Shown: in pieces, positions 7,974-15,316 of the stretch
Position numbering within the stretch: the first letter of the stretch is position 1
How the letters are laid out: each line of letters opens with the position of its first letter
Assembly: GCA_009773805.1 (NCBI GenBank)
Contig: WTXA01000001.1
Location: forward strand, 496,001 to 560,000
Source of the DNA: Fusobacteriota bacterium
Lineage (GTDB): Bacteria > Bacillota > TC1
Direction of reading: 5' to 3'
DNA length: 64,000 nucleotides
Position numbers and translations under genes: made by a program
The notes under the pieces: model-generated
The model's database searches: none
Told to the model about the DNA's origin: nothing
The model's input: only the letters and a program-made list of their open reading frames with translations

Positions 7974-9092
7974 TTATTCTTTTATTTGATATTTTCCTTT
8001 TGCTATCGTATATTGAGTAACAAAATCTGTAAAGTCTAATTGATACACTATATTATCATTGGTTCTAAACAAAAGCTTATCCAAGGTATCTTTTGATATA
8101 TCATCCCCACTCACTTTATAAGTAACCAACACCCTATTGATACCTTTTTGTTCTATTTTGCTTACTCCTTCAATATCTAATTGTTCTGAAATAACCATGG
8201 CATATAACAACTTAAGCATTGCTTGTTTTTCGACATTTGTACCTTCATATTCCATGAAACTAATCATAATAGGATTCTCTATAAAACTTGCTTCATCAAG
8301 AGCCTTGATGTCAGTGAAAAAACTCAACATTTTTGCTTCACTTGGCAACTTGCCGCTTTCATCTCCAGAATCAATAATATTCCCTAATACTATGACCATC
8401 ATTAAAATCATTAAAACAAAAACACTGCCAAGTATAGCTACAAGCTTGATTAGTTTTTTATCATTCTTAGGTTTTTCTGAAAAGCCATCTTTGTTCTTTT
8501 TAGCTAAGGCTATAGTCGGGATAGGTATCGATATAGGCATTTTAAATTTTTTCTTAGGTTTAGCTACATTAATCTTTTCCTCAACAACACTACGACCTTT
8601 TCTATTCTTAGGTTTTAAAAAAGTGTTCTCCATAGTATCATTTTTTTTAAAAATACCATTAAATGTTGTTTGATCTCCGCTTTGTAAAGGTTCTTTAAAT
8701 AAATCCTCTAAGTCCTTATAATAATCATCTTTTTCTATACTGTCAGTTCCAACGACTGTTTTTATAGATTCATAGTATTCATTATCAAGACTTTCCAGTC
8801 TTTTTTCACGTCTTTGTTTTTTTTCCTTTTCTAACATTTCATCTTCAAAGGGTTCCTTAACTTTACGTGAGATCGGTTGATATTCATCAGCCAGAAAATC
8901 TTTAATAAGTTTATCATAATCTTCAAAATCTTTATTCGCTACATTATTTTGAAAACCAGCCTCTACGCCTCTATAAAAACTTTCATTTTCTTTTATATCA
9001 ACAGGTTCAATGAAATTCTCAGTAGCTCCACAAAAATCACAATAGATTGGTTCTGCACTATATTTTTTTCCACATTCTTTGCATTGCCACAT
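7974..9092 (-). CDS. Zinc-ribbon, single-helix membrane protein of unknown function
   Basis: A 372-residue protein whose N-terminus is a rubredoxin-like zinc ribbon (C4, C7, C18, C21). It continues with a charged, probably disordered or coiled region to about residue 210, one membrane helix (about 214-237), and an extracytoplasmic domain of about 135 residues. I know no function for it. It heads the operon with the DUF4914 protein (31 bases downstream) and plsY, and has its own promoter at 9136-9164. The layout, a cytosolic metal ribbon and an external sensor-like domain, would suit a signalling or assembly factor, but that is inference. Confidence 0.8.
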   Translation of the reverse strand: MWQCKECGKKYSAEPIYCDFCGATENFIEPVDIKENESFYRGVEAGFQNNVANKDFEDYDKLIKDFLADEYQPISRKVKEPFEDEMLEKEKKQRREKRLESLDNEYYESIKTVVGTDSIEKDDYYKDLEDLFKEPLQSGDQTTFNGIFKKNDTMENTFLKPKNRKGRSVVEEKINVAKPKKKFKMPISIPIPTIALAKKNKDGFSEKPKNDKKLIKLVAILGSVFVLMILMMVIVLGNIIDSGDESGKLPSEAKMLSFFTDIKALDEASFIENPIMISFMEYEGTNVEKQAMLKLLYAMVISEQLDIEGVSKIEQKGINRVLVTYKVSGDDISKDTLDKLLFRTNDNIVYQLDFTDFVTQYTIAKGKYQIKE

Positions 9093-9135
9093 AAATTCTT
9101 TGCTCCTTTAAACTAACAGTTGACTTACCTTTTAC

Positions 9136-9164
9136 ATTATATATTTTTTTCGTTCTTTTTTCAA
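9136..9164 (-). promoter_or_regulatory. Promoter for zinc-ribbon/DUF4914/plsY operon
   Basis: On the minus strand TTGAAA (9159-9164) and TATAAT (9136-9141) are separated by 17 bases, upstream of the gene that starts at 9092. Confidence 0.75.
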
Positions 9165-9173
9165 ATTATTTTG

Positions 9174-9202
9174 TTGACTTAATAAAATAAAAATTATATA
9201 AT
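9174..9202 (+). promoter_or_regulatory. Promoter for DUF234-type ATPase operon
   Basis: TTGACT (9174-9179) and TATAAT (9197-9202) are 17 bases apart. The two divergent promoters of this 193-base gap lie back to back. The predicted leader to 9286 is about 77 bases and AT-rich. Confidence 0.75.
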
Positions 9203-9285
9203 CAAACTAACAATATTTATATAATCTAGTTTATACTATTTACGTTTATATTATTTGTCATTACATATGTTAGGAATATACTAAT

Positions 9286-10665
9286 ATGTTTATAGGTAGA
9301 GAAAAAGAGCTAAATGAGTTGGAATCCCGATATGCTGAAGACACCCCACAACTTATTGTTGTGTATGGAAAAAGGAGACTTGGCAAGACTGCGTTATTAA
9401 AAGAATTCGCAAAGGATAAAACTCATTTTTTTTACGTTAGCAGAGAAACTATTGATTCCGAGCAAATAAAACTCTTTTCTGAAGAAATACTTGAAGATAA
9501 TCCTGTTAAGGAATTTATAACTTCATTTGATAATTGGGAGAAAGCTTTTCTCTTTCTAATAAATGAAAGTAAATCTAAAAAAATACTATTGATAATTGAC
9601 GAGTTTCCATATATTGCCCAAAGCAATAAAGAAATTCTTTCAATACTACAAAAAATTTGGGATCAAAATAGTGAGAATGGAAAGTTGATGTGTGTTCTAA
9701 CTGGTTCTTCCCTCTCTTATATGGAAAGTGAACTACTAGGTGAAGATAGTCCTCTCTTTGGAAGAATGACTTCAACTATAAAACTTGAAGCTTTGTCCTT
9801 TCAGGAAACCAAGGATTTACTCAAGGATTTCAACTTAGCTGATCAAATAGCCTACTATGCAATATTAGGAGGAATTCCTAGGTACTTAAAGGCTCTTGAT
9901 TACAAAATATCTTTAAAAGAAAATCTTTGTAGATTAATTATTAATAAATACTCTTCTCTACACCAAGAAATTACCCTTTTAATGAGAGAAGATTTACGAG
10001 AACCTTCTACCTATTACGCTATACTAAGCGCTATAGCATCAGGATCTGACACTATTAAAGATATTGCTAAAAGTACCGCCTTAGACAAAACAAAAATTAA
10101 TGTTTATTTAAAAAGTTTAATGCAGTTAAACATACTATATAGGAAAGTACCACTCCTTCTACCAAATGAAAAGGCTAATATGCATAGAAGCATGTACTTA
10201 TTCAAGGAACCTTTCTTTAAATTTTACTTTTATTATATGGTTCCTAATTTATCAACATTAGAGAAGTTAAATACCAATGATTTCTATAATAAGAAAATAG
10301 AACCAACTATAGAAAAATATATAGAAAAAGAGTTCCAGCACATTGGTGTAGAACACCTAAAGATGCAAAATCTTGCAGACAAGCTTGAATATGCCTATGA
10401 ACATATAGGTAATACCTGGAACGATAAATTAGAATTACCAATATTTGGTTTTGTTGATGATGAACACATATTAAGCGGTAAATGCATCTATAACAGAATA
10501 CCAACGCTAGATGAAATCAACGAATTAAAACATTTTACAGCTGTATACACCAATAATCCAAGAATTAATACAGCCTACTATTTTATTACCAATGTTGAAA
10601 TCACAAAAGATTTAGAAAATTTGCAAATAATAGATAAAAATATCCATTTCATTGTATTGAACTAG
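9286..10665 (+). CDS. AAA-type ATPase of the archaeal/DUF234 family
   Basis: A 459-residue protein of the stand-alone ATPase family common in archaea and anaerobes. It opens with FIGREKELNELE, followed by Walker A YGKRRLGKTALL near residue 26 and Walker B ILLIIDEFPYI near residue 100. A winged-helix region follows (SDTIKDIAKSTALDKTKINVYLKSL, about 254-278), and the C-terminal third matches the DUF234 nuclease-like region in position. The ribosome site (TAGGAA) is weak. It is co-transcribed with the helical protein at 10685. Biological role of such ATPases is unsettled; defence, plasmid and regulatory roles have been proposed. I cannot confirm an active nuclease motif by eye. Confidence 0.85.
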   Translation: MFIGREKELNELESRYAEDTPQLIVVYGKRRLGKTALLKEFAKDKTHFFYVSRETIDSEQIKLFSEEILEDNPVKEFITSFDNWEKAFLFLINESKSKKILLIIDEFPYIAQSNKEILSILQKIWDQNSENGKLMCVLTGSSLSYMESELLGEDSPLFGRMTSTIKLEALSFQETKDLLKDFNLADQIAYYAILGGIPRYLKALDYKISLKENLCRLIINKYSSLHQEITLLMREDLREPSTYYAILSAIASGSDTIKDIAKSTALDKTKINVYLKSLMQLNILYRKVPLLLPNEKANMHRSMYLFKEPFFKFYFYYMVPNLSTLEKLNTNDFYNKKIEPTIEKYIEKEFQHIGVEHLKMQNLADKLEYAYEHIGNTWNDKLELPIFGFVDDEHILSGKCIYNRIPTLDEINELKHFTAVYTNNPRINTAYYFITNVEITKDLENLQIIDKNIHFIVLN

Positions 10666-10684
10666 GGACAGAAAGGAGAACCTG

Positions 10685-11443
10685 ATGGCAGTTTACAACA
10701 AACCATTGATCAACCAAAGAGTATCTGAGAAGCATAGGGGCGTTTTTCAGAATAATGAGATGCTTAATTCCTTCTATCACGCCTTGAGTATAAATGAATT
10801 AATACAAGAGGCTGAAAGATTAAAGATTAATAAGCAATATTCAACTTCAGCTCAGGTTCTTCAAATCGCCCAAGAGAAAATGTATAAAAATAAGGAGATG
10901 CGTTTAGAGTTATTACTAAAATATCCGATGTATCTCCAATTAGCGGGGCAAGAATACACTGGCTGGATGGAATTCTTGAAAATTAAACAATATTTTTATG
11001 GTTACCAAAAAGATGGTACTATAACATTGGCTGAATTATTTTACAATGAATCAAAAATAACTCATGTAATGGCATTGTTTCAAGAAAGAAAAAAAGAATA
11101 TGGCAGCGCTATTTACTATTTTATTAGATCTTATCTAGAGTCCTTAAGTTCTCTAGAACAAATTATTGCACAACAGAATTTAAAAATTGAGAAGGCTAAT
11201 AGTCTTGAAGAAAAAAAAGACTTGGAAAGTATAAGAATACAGGCTGAAAGTTATCTCAATTTAAAAAAGGCTCCATTTCAATATATTACACTTCTAGCAA
11301 ATACATTAGTTAGAATTAATTGTATCTCTGCTTTAGAAGAATTCAACAAATTAATTCAGATGACATTATTAGATCTTCCATCAGTGGATTATCTATTGAT
11401 TGAAGAAAAAGTAAATGAAATCCTGATTGCTTATGCAGTCTGA
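10685..11443 (+). CDS. All-helical, TPR-like protein of unknown function
   Basis: I do not recognise this 252-residue protein. It is almost entirely helical, with a TPR-like feel (ELIQEAERLKINKQYSTSAQ, then YGSAIYYFIRSYLESLSSL) and a coiled stretch near residues 160-185 (KIEKANSLEEKKDLESIR). It starts 19 bases after the DUF234-type ATPase with a strong AAAGGAG site, so the pair is probably one operon. No signal peptide or membrane helix. It may be a scaffold or partner of the ATPase. Confidence 0.75.
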   Translation: MAVYNKPLINQRVSEKHRGVFQNNEMLNSFYHALSINELIQEAERLKINKQYSTSAQVLQIAQEKMYKNKEMRLELLLKYPMYLQLAGQEYTGWMEFLKIKQYFYGYQKDGTITLAELFYNESKITHVMALFQERKKEYGSAIYYFIRSYLESLSSLEQIIAQQNLKIEKANSLEEKKDLESIRIQAESYLNLKKAPFQYITLLANTLVRINCISALEEFNKLIQMTLLDLPSVDYLLIEEKVNEILIAYAV

Positions 11444-11461
11444 TCTCCTTGAAATTTATAT

Positions 11462-11506
11462 GAACAGCAAAAAGGATGAAGTTAAACTTCATCCTTTTTG
11501 TTGTTC
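11462..11506. terminator. Bidirectional terminator, 20-bp stem
   Basis: A 20-bp stem with one G-U pair (11462-11481 with 11487-11506, loop TTAAA) has an A-run and a U-run inside it. It lies between two converging genes (stops at 11443 and 11517) and can serve both. Confidence 0.85.
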
Positions 11507-11516
11507 AATTAGTAAA

Positions 11517-11708
11517 TTAATCACCAAATAATTCGTCTAAAGTAGCGTTTAGCTCTCTTGCAATGCCTTTGCAAATCTTTAAACTAGGATTATACTTGCC
11601 AGCTTCTATTAAATTAATAGTCTGTCTAGTGACACCAATTTTTCTAGCAAGACTTTCCTGAGAAAAACCCATTTTTAGTCTTTTTTCTTTGATTTTCTCT
11701 TTCTTCAT
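11517..11708 (-). CDS. Small XRE-family helix-turn-helix regulator
   Basis: A 63-residue one-domain DNA-binding protein of the Cro/CI (XRE) type. The helix-turn-helix reads FSQESLARKIGVTRQTINLIEAGKYNPS in two adjoining helices (about residues 14-41), with a C-terminal LNATLDELFG typical of small YozG-like regulators. The ribosome site AAGGAG is clear. Its promoter is at 11747-11775. No membrane partner gene follows it here, unlike many small regulators of this kind. Target genes are unknown. Confidence 0.92.
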   Translation of the reverse strand: MKKEKIKEKRLKMGFSQESLARKIGVTRQTINLIEAGKYNPSLKICKGIARELNATLDELFGD

Positions 11709-11746
11709 TTGTCTGCTCCTTCTTAAATAGATTTGGTCTTGTCTTA

Positions 11747-11775
11747 ATTATATATTACTTGCAAAATAATTTCAA
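11747..11775 (-). promoter_or_regulatory. Promoter for XRE-type regulator
   Basis: TTGAAA (11770-11775) and TATAAT (11747-11752) on the minus strand, 17 bases apart. Confidence 0.75.
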
Positions 11776-11874
11776 CAGTCCAATAATTATTCCACTAAAA
11801 ATTCATTTAATTTCCACACATATCTTATATTTACCAATTCATAGTTTAATCTCATTACATAGATTACTTATTTA

Positions 11875-11883
11875 TGGTATAAT
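11875..11883 (+). promoter_or_regulatory. Extended -10 promoter for degenerate secretion ATPase gene
   Basis: TGGTATAAT is an extended -10 element (TGnTATAAT), 33 bases before the ATG at 11916. No good -35 is seen. A GGGAGG ribosome site follows. Confidence 0.65.
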
Positions 11884-11915
11884 TATTTGGGAATAAAATT
11901 AAGGGAGGATAAATT

Positions 11916-12416
11916 ATGAATCAAATGCTAAAAAAATTAATTGATCAAGAATTTATGACACAAACACAAGCAGAATACTTAGAAACTGCAATAACAAACA
12001 AAGATAATATAATAATCTCAGGACACCGTGGACATGGCATATTACCTTTATTGGCTACTTTGGGCTCTGTTGCTCAAGGAGTTGGTAAATTAAAGCCTGT
12101 TAGAAACATAGAAAAAGATCTAAATGATGATTCAGCTGATTATTATATGATTGGAGACTTAAAGGATGTAGATTATCCATCACTTTTGCTCAATATTCTA
12201 GCTAACGAAAAAGTAAGTATAATTACTTTAAAAGATGCTGATCATAGTTTTTCAGTAATGAAGTTGTTAAGTGATGTATACAAAACAAATAATGAATCTA
12301 CCAAAACTTACCAATTGATAGAATGTATTAAAGATGCTGATGATTTGAAAAAGATAGCTAAAATTGTTAAGGCTGTACAAAACGATCAAGGCAAATTAGA
12401 AAGAACTACTTTGTAA
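11916..12416 (+). CDS. Degenerate CpaF/VirB11-like P-loop protein
   Basis: A 166-residue protein that follows the layout of the C-terminal ATPase domain of CpaF/VirB11 secretion ATPases but has lost its catalytic residues. MTQTQAEYLETAITNKDNIIIS corresponds to the strand before Walker A. The loop itself reads GHRGHGIL (36-43) where GxxGxGKT is expected, so the lysine is gone. YYMIGDLKDVDYPSLLLNIL (77-96) matches the Walker B region normally reading VGExR, and SIITLKDADH matches the TLHA histidine box. The N-terminal domain is absent. It has its own promoter, strong ribosome site and terminator, so it is expressed rather than decaying. The alignment is by eye and the role is unknown. Confidence 0.6.
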   Translation: MNQMLKKLIDQEFMTQTQAEYLETAITNKDNIIISGHRGHGILPLLATLGSVAQGVGKLKPVRNIEKDLNDDSADYYMIGDLKDVDYPSLLLNILANEKVSIITLKDADHSFSVMKLLSDVYKTNNESTKTYQLIECIKDADDLKKIAKIVKAVQNDQGKLERTTL

Positions 12417-12803
12417 GATAAAGAGAAATATAAATACAACTGACAAGAAAGGCGCAAAAGGTAAAACCTGCGCCTTTCTTTTTTTATTGAAATTAAATAT
12501 CGTAAGACTCAATAGGGATGAATATAAGATCAAATTAAGAATTCCAGGGAAACCTATTAATAAGCCAAGTGACGGAATCAACTTAATATCCCCTTCACCC
12601 AAAGAACCTTTGGACATAATATATCCTATTAAAAAAATACCCAAGCCAATAATAGAGCCGAGATAATATTGGCCAAGATCATACCAGATGACATACGATA
12701 ATGCATTTAAAAATAATATAATATTTAACCAGTTAGGTATTCGCAGGAATATTATATCAATAATGGATATGGTTATTAAACTTAAAATTATTGATAAAAT
12801 CAT
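12396..12803 (-). CDS. A24 (type IV prepilin) peptidase-like membrane protein
   Basis: A 135-residue integral membrane protein with the two active-site aspartate motifs of A24 peptidases. The first lies in ISIIDIIFLRIPNW near residue 15; the second is GEGDIKLIPSLGLLIG near residue 70. The C-terminal LPFAPFL is also typical. The N-terminal methyltransferase domain of long TFPP enzymes is absent, as in the short CpaA/FlaK-like forms. It overlaps the cls stop by the ATGA arrangement and converges on, and overlaps by 21 bases, the degenerate secretion ATPase gene. Substrate pilins are not visible in the window. Confidence 0.85.
   Translation of the reverse strand: MILSIILSLITISIIDIIFLRIPNWLNIILFLNALSYVIWYDLGQYYLGSIIGLGIFLIGYIMSKGSLGEGDIKLIPSLGLLIGFPGILNLILYSSLLSLTIFNFNKKRKAQVLPFAPFLSVVFIFLFILQSSSF
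12447..12485 (+). terminator. Terminator of degenerate ATPase gene, inside an antisense CDS
   Basis: A 10-bp perfect GC-rich stem (12447-12456 with 12469-12478) is followed on the plus strand by TTTTTTTATT. It lies wholly within the 3' end of the minus-strand peptidase gene, where it encodes part of the C-terminal KKRKAQVLPFAPFL segment. Confidence 0.85.
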
Positions 12804-14236
12804 AAAATAGGAGATATTATTCTACTTATAGGTTCTTTAATTCGAATAATTAAAGATCTTTCGTTATATCTTTTCATTGTTAGTTGTTTACAAAACTTCA
12901 AATCATTTAAGAATATCTCTTTCATTTCATCACCAATTTTATCACCATATAAGAAGGCATTACACTCAAAACTTAACTTAAAACTTCTCTTATCAAAGTT
13001 AGCACTTCCTACGCTAGCAATTTTACTATCAACTACAATTGTTTTTGCATGTAAAAATCCGTTTTCATATGTATATGCTTTTAGACCTAATGGCAGTAAA
13101 TCACCAATAAAGGAGTACGTAGCCCAATATACAAACATATGATCCTGTTTATTAGGTATCATAATTCTAACATCTACACCTTTTAATAGAGCAATCCTTA
13201 AGGCGTCGTTAAGTGTCTCATCTGGCACGAAATAGGGTGTTTGTATATATATATAGTCCTTAGCGTTATTTATCATCTCTATGTAAGCTAGTTTAATTGT
13301 TTCTAGTTCAGAATCAGGTCCACTTGATAATATTTGTAAAGGAACACTTCCTCTAACATTGTTTTCTTTTAGTTCATACTCATCTATTACAATGTCTGTA
13401 TTTCCTGCATTTCTCCAGTCAAGAAAGAACCTAAGCTGTAAATCAATTATACCAGGTCCTTGTATCCTGATATGTGTATCTCTCCAATAGCCAGCTTTAG
13501 GGTTTTTACCTAGATAAGCATCCCCAATATTAAACCCTCCTATATAGGCTATACTTCTGTCTATAATAACAATTTTTCTATGGTTACGGTTATTAAGTTG
13601 TAGATTAATTAAAGATATTGGAAATGAAAATGATACCTTTCCCCCTGCAGCCTTTAATTCATTAAAAAAACTACCACTTAGTGTAAAGGAACCAAAATGG
13701 TCAAGCAATAAACGAACTGTTACACCTTCTTTTGCTTTTTTTGTTAGCAAATCTCTAATTTTAGTACCTAATTCATCTTTAATATACACAAAATATAATA
13801 TATGTATTTCCGTCTTAGCATTTTCTATATCTTCTATTAATTTATCGAACTTTTCTTGACCATCAGTAAATATCTTCACTTTATTATTAAAATGAACACC
13901 TGTAGCAGACATTCTTGTAGTCAATTCCATCGCTTGTATGCTCTCTTTTAAAGCCTTATATAAATTGTTCTTTTTATGATCATAAATATCCTCGGATTTT
14001 TGCTTTATTTCTTTCATTAAATTTTTTTCTGTATTAAAAAGTTTAAAAACTCTTTTCTTACTCATATCTCTTCCAAAAATCAGAAATATCAAAAACCCTG
14101 TAAAAGGAAAGACAATAAATATTAACAGCCATGAAATCAGGCTGTTAGTTTTTCTTTTTTCTAGAAAAATAAATGACAAGACAAATAGTACGTATAGGGC
14201 TAACATTATAATAAAAAGAATTCTAAAAATATCCAT
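12800..14236 (-). CDS. cls: Cardiolipin synthase, PLD type
   Basis: A 478-residue membrane enzyme that joins two phosphatidylglycerols into cardiolipin. Two N-terminal membrane helices (about 4-25 and 33-55) precede two phospholipase D domains with HKD motifs: NHRKIVIIDRSIAYIGG near 218 and HAKTIVVDSKIASVGSANFD near 397. Length matches the family. Its promoter is at 14266-14294 and its stop overlaps the start of the prepilin-peptidase-like gene by four bases, implying translational coupling. Confidence 0.95.
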   Translation of the reverse strand: MDIFRILFIIMLALYVLFVLSFIFLEKRKTNSLISWLLIFIVFPFTGFLIFLIFGRDMSKKRVFKLFNTEKNLMKEIKQKSEDIYDHKKNNLYKALKESIQAMELTTRMSATGVHFNNKVKIFTDGQEKFDKLIEDIENAKTEIHILYFVYIKDELGTKIRDLLTKKAKEGVTVRLLLDHFGSFTLSGSFFNELKAAGGKVSFSFPISLINLQLNNRNHRKIVIIDRSIAYIGGFNIGDAYLGKNPKAGYWRDTHIRIQGPGIIDLQLRFFLDWRNAGNTDIVIDEYELKENNVRGSVPLQILSSGPDSELETIKLAYIEMINNAKDYIYIQTPYFVPDETLNDALRIALLKGVDVRIMIPNKQDHMFVYWATYSFIGDLLPLGLKAYTYENGFLHAKTIVVDSKIASVGSANFDKRSFKLSFECNAFLYGDKIGDEMKEIFLNDLKFCKQLTMKRYNERSLIIRIKEPISRIISPIL

Positions 14237-14265
14237 GCTTGCACATCCTTAAAAAGTATACTTTG

Positions 14266-14294
14266 ATTATATTACTTTATCTACCAACCTTCAA
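14266..14294 (-). promoter_or_regulatory. Promoter for cls
   Basis: TTGAAG (14289-14294) and TATAAT (14266-14271) on the minus strand with a 17-base spacer. Confidence 0.75.
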
Positions 14295-14341
14295 TATTTA
14301 TATTTTGGTTGTAGAGAAATATATTGTTATTATTTTACAAT

Positions 14342-14373
14342 AAAAAAACAAAAGGCTCATAAATGAGCCTTTT
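14342..14373 (-). terminator. Terminator of perR-dfx operon
   Basis: An AAAAGGCTCAT/ATGAGCCTTTT stem (14350-14360 with 14363-14373) is followed by GTTTTTTTA on the minus strand, just after the superoxide reductase stop. Confidence 0.88.
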
Positions 14374-14384
14374 GGATAAATTAA

Positions 14385-14759
14385 TTAATTAGTTTTCCAT
14401 AATCCATGAAGATTACAATATTCTCTCGCTGAAACTTCTGATGCCTCAGTTTTAAATTCGGCAATTGGTTCTTGACCAGGACTCATAAATTTTATTTGAG
14501 CCTTATCACCTTCATTTAATTCTATCCATTGTATATAGTGAGCTTCTTCCATAGGATGAGGTATACTACCAACCATCACTTTATATCCACCATCAGTTTT
14601 TTCTATAACAGGTACATGTTTTTCTAATGAAGCTTCTTTTGTATTTTCAACTAACATTTGCATTTCATTTCCACAACATTCTGCTGTATTCCCATCCGTT
14701 AAAGCTTCTAATATCATTTCACATTTAGAACATGAATAAATCTCTCTTTTTTTTGCCAC
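14385..14759 (-). CDS. dfx: Desulfoferrodoxin (superoxide reductase), two-domain form
   Basis: A 124-residue cytosolic enzyme that reduces superoxide to peroxide without releasing oxygen. The N-terminal desulforedoxin domain keeps all four ligands of iron centre I (CSKC at 10-13 and CC near 28). Centre II has the expected four histidines and one cysteine (EKHVP, IPHPM, EAHYIQW, REYCNLHG). It follows the PerR-like gene by 22 bases, so the operon couples peroxide sensing with superoxide removal. The H2O2 it makes would be handled by enzymes such as the rubrerythrin at 31588. Confidence 0.96.
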   Translation of the reverse strand: MAKKREIYSCSKCEMILEALTDGNTAECCGNEMQMLVENTKEASLEKHVPVIEKTDGGYKVMVGSIPHPMEEAHYIQWIELNEGDKAQIKFMSPGQEPIAEFKTEASEVSAREYCNLHGLWKTN

Positions 14760-14781
14760 AATTTAACCTCCTACAATGATT

Positions 14782-15198
14782 TTATTTGGCACATGCTTCG
14801 CATAAGCCTCTATAATTTATTTCCTCTGCATAGATCATACCTTTATAATCATTTTTATTAATTTCTGTATCCAGATTATAAATTTCAACATCATGTATTA
14901 TTTTACATTTTTCACATTTAAAGTGTCCATGTCTATCTGTTCTTATATCATACCTGACTTCGTTTGCCTCGATAAACAATCTATTAGTCAATCCATTTTT
15001 AGCAAAAAGATCCAATGTATTATAGACAGTTGCTTTAGACAAAGTAGGCATTTTTTCAACTAATATCGAATATATAGCTTCTATATTAGGATGTATTCTG
15101 TTTTCTATTAGGAATTCAAGTATTTCGATTCTCTGAATAGAAGGTTTAATACCATATTCCTTTAAAATAGCCACTAGGTTAATATTATTATTTAACAT
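14782..15198 (-). CDS. perR: Fur-family regulator, probably PerR
   Basis: A 138-residue Fur-family repressor. The winged helix (PSIQRIEILEFLIENRIHPNIEAI, TLSKATVYNTLDLF) is followed by metal-site residues HGHFKCEKCKIIHDVEIY and a C-terminal CEAC. The two CxxC pairs make the structural zinc site seen in PerR-type members. Its fusion into an operon with superoxide reductase and the Per-box-like palindrome at its promoter favour PerR over Fur. I choose ATG 15198 (GAGGA eight to ten bases upstream) over a TTG at 15216 inside the leader. Autoregulation is likely. Confidence 0.88.
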   Translation of the reverse strand: MLNNNINLVAILKEYGIKPSIQRIEILEFLIENRIHPNIEAIYSILVEKMPTLSKATVYNTLDLFAKNGLTNRLFIEANEVRYDIRTDRHGHFKCEKCKIIHDVEIYNLDTEINKNDYKGMIYAEEINYRGLCEACAK

Positions 15199-15226
15199 TT
15201 TTTTAATTCCTCGCAATTTAGAATAA

Positions 15227-15241
15227 TTATAATACTATTAT
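15227..15241. promoter_or_regulatory. Candidate Fur/PerR operator at perR promoter
   Basis: Contains ATAATACTATTAT, a perfect 5-3-5 palindrome (15229-15241), just downstream of the -10 element. One half fits the Per box TTATAATnATTATAA fully, the other poorly (10 of 14 positions in total). Confidence 0.5.
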
Positions 15242-15242
15242 C

Positions 15243-15270
15243 ATTATACCTCTTAGTCAATTATTGTCAA
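15243..15270 (-). promoter_or_regulatory. Promoter for perR-dfx
   Basis: Perfect consensus: TTGACA (15265-15270) and TATAAT (15243-15248) on the minus strand, 16 bases apart, about 45 bases before the perR start. Confidence 0.88.
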
Positions 15271-15283
15271 TATCGAATTAGGA

Positions 15284-15312
15284 ATAGCCTTCAAGAATAA
15301 CTTGAAGGCTAT
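15284..15312 (-). terminator. Terminator-like hairpin after DUF1015 gene
   Basis: A 12-bp perfect stem (15284-15295 with 15301-15312, loop AATAA) lies just after the DUF1015 stop. The following tract (TCCTAATTCG) is not U-rich, so strength is uncertain. Confidence 0.65.
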
Positions 15313-15316
15313 ATAA

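Noticed and set aside
8137-8673. Plus-strand ORF of 178 codons
   Set aside because: It is an antisense shadow of the zinc-ribbon membrane protein gene, which has motifs, promoter and ribosome site.
14281-14320. Imperfect inverted repeat TCTAC/GTAGA near the cls promoter
   Set aside because: It needs a bulge and spans the -35; promoter function explains the sequence sufficiently.
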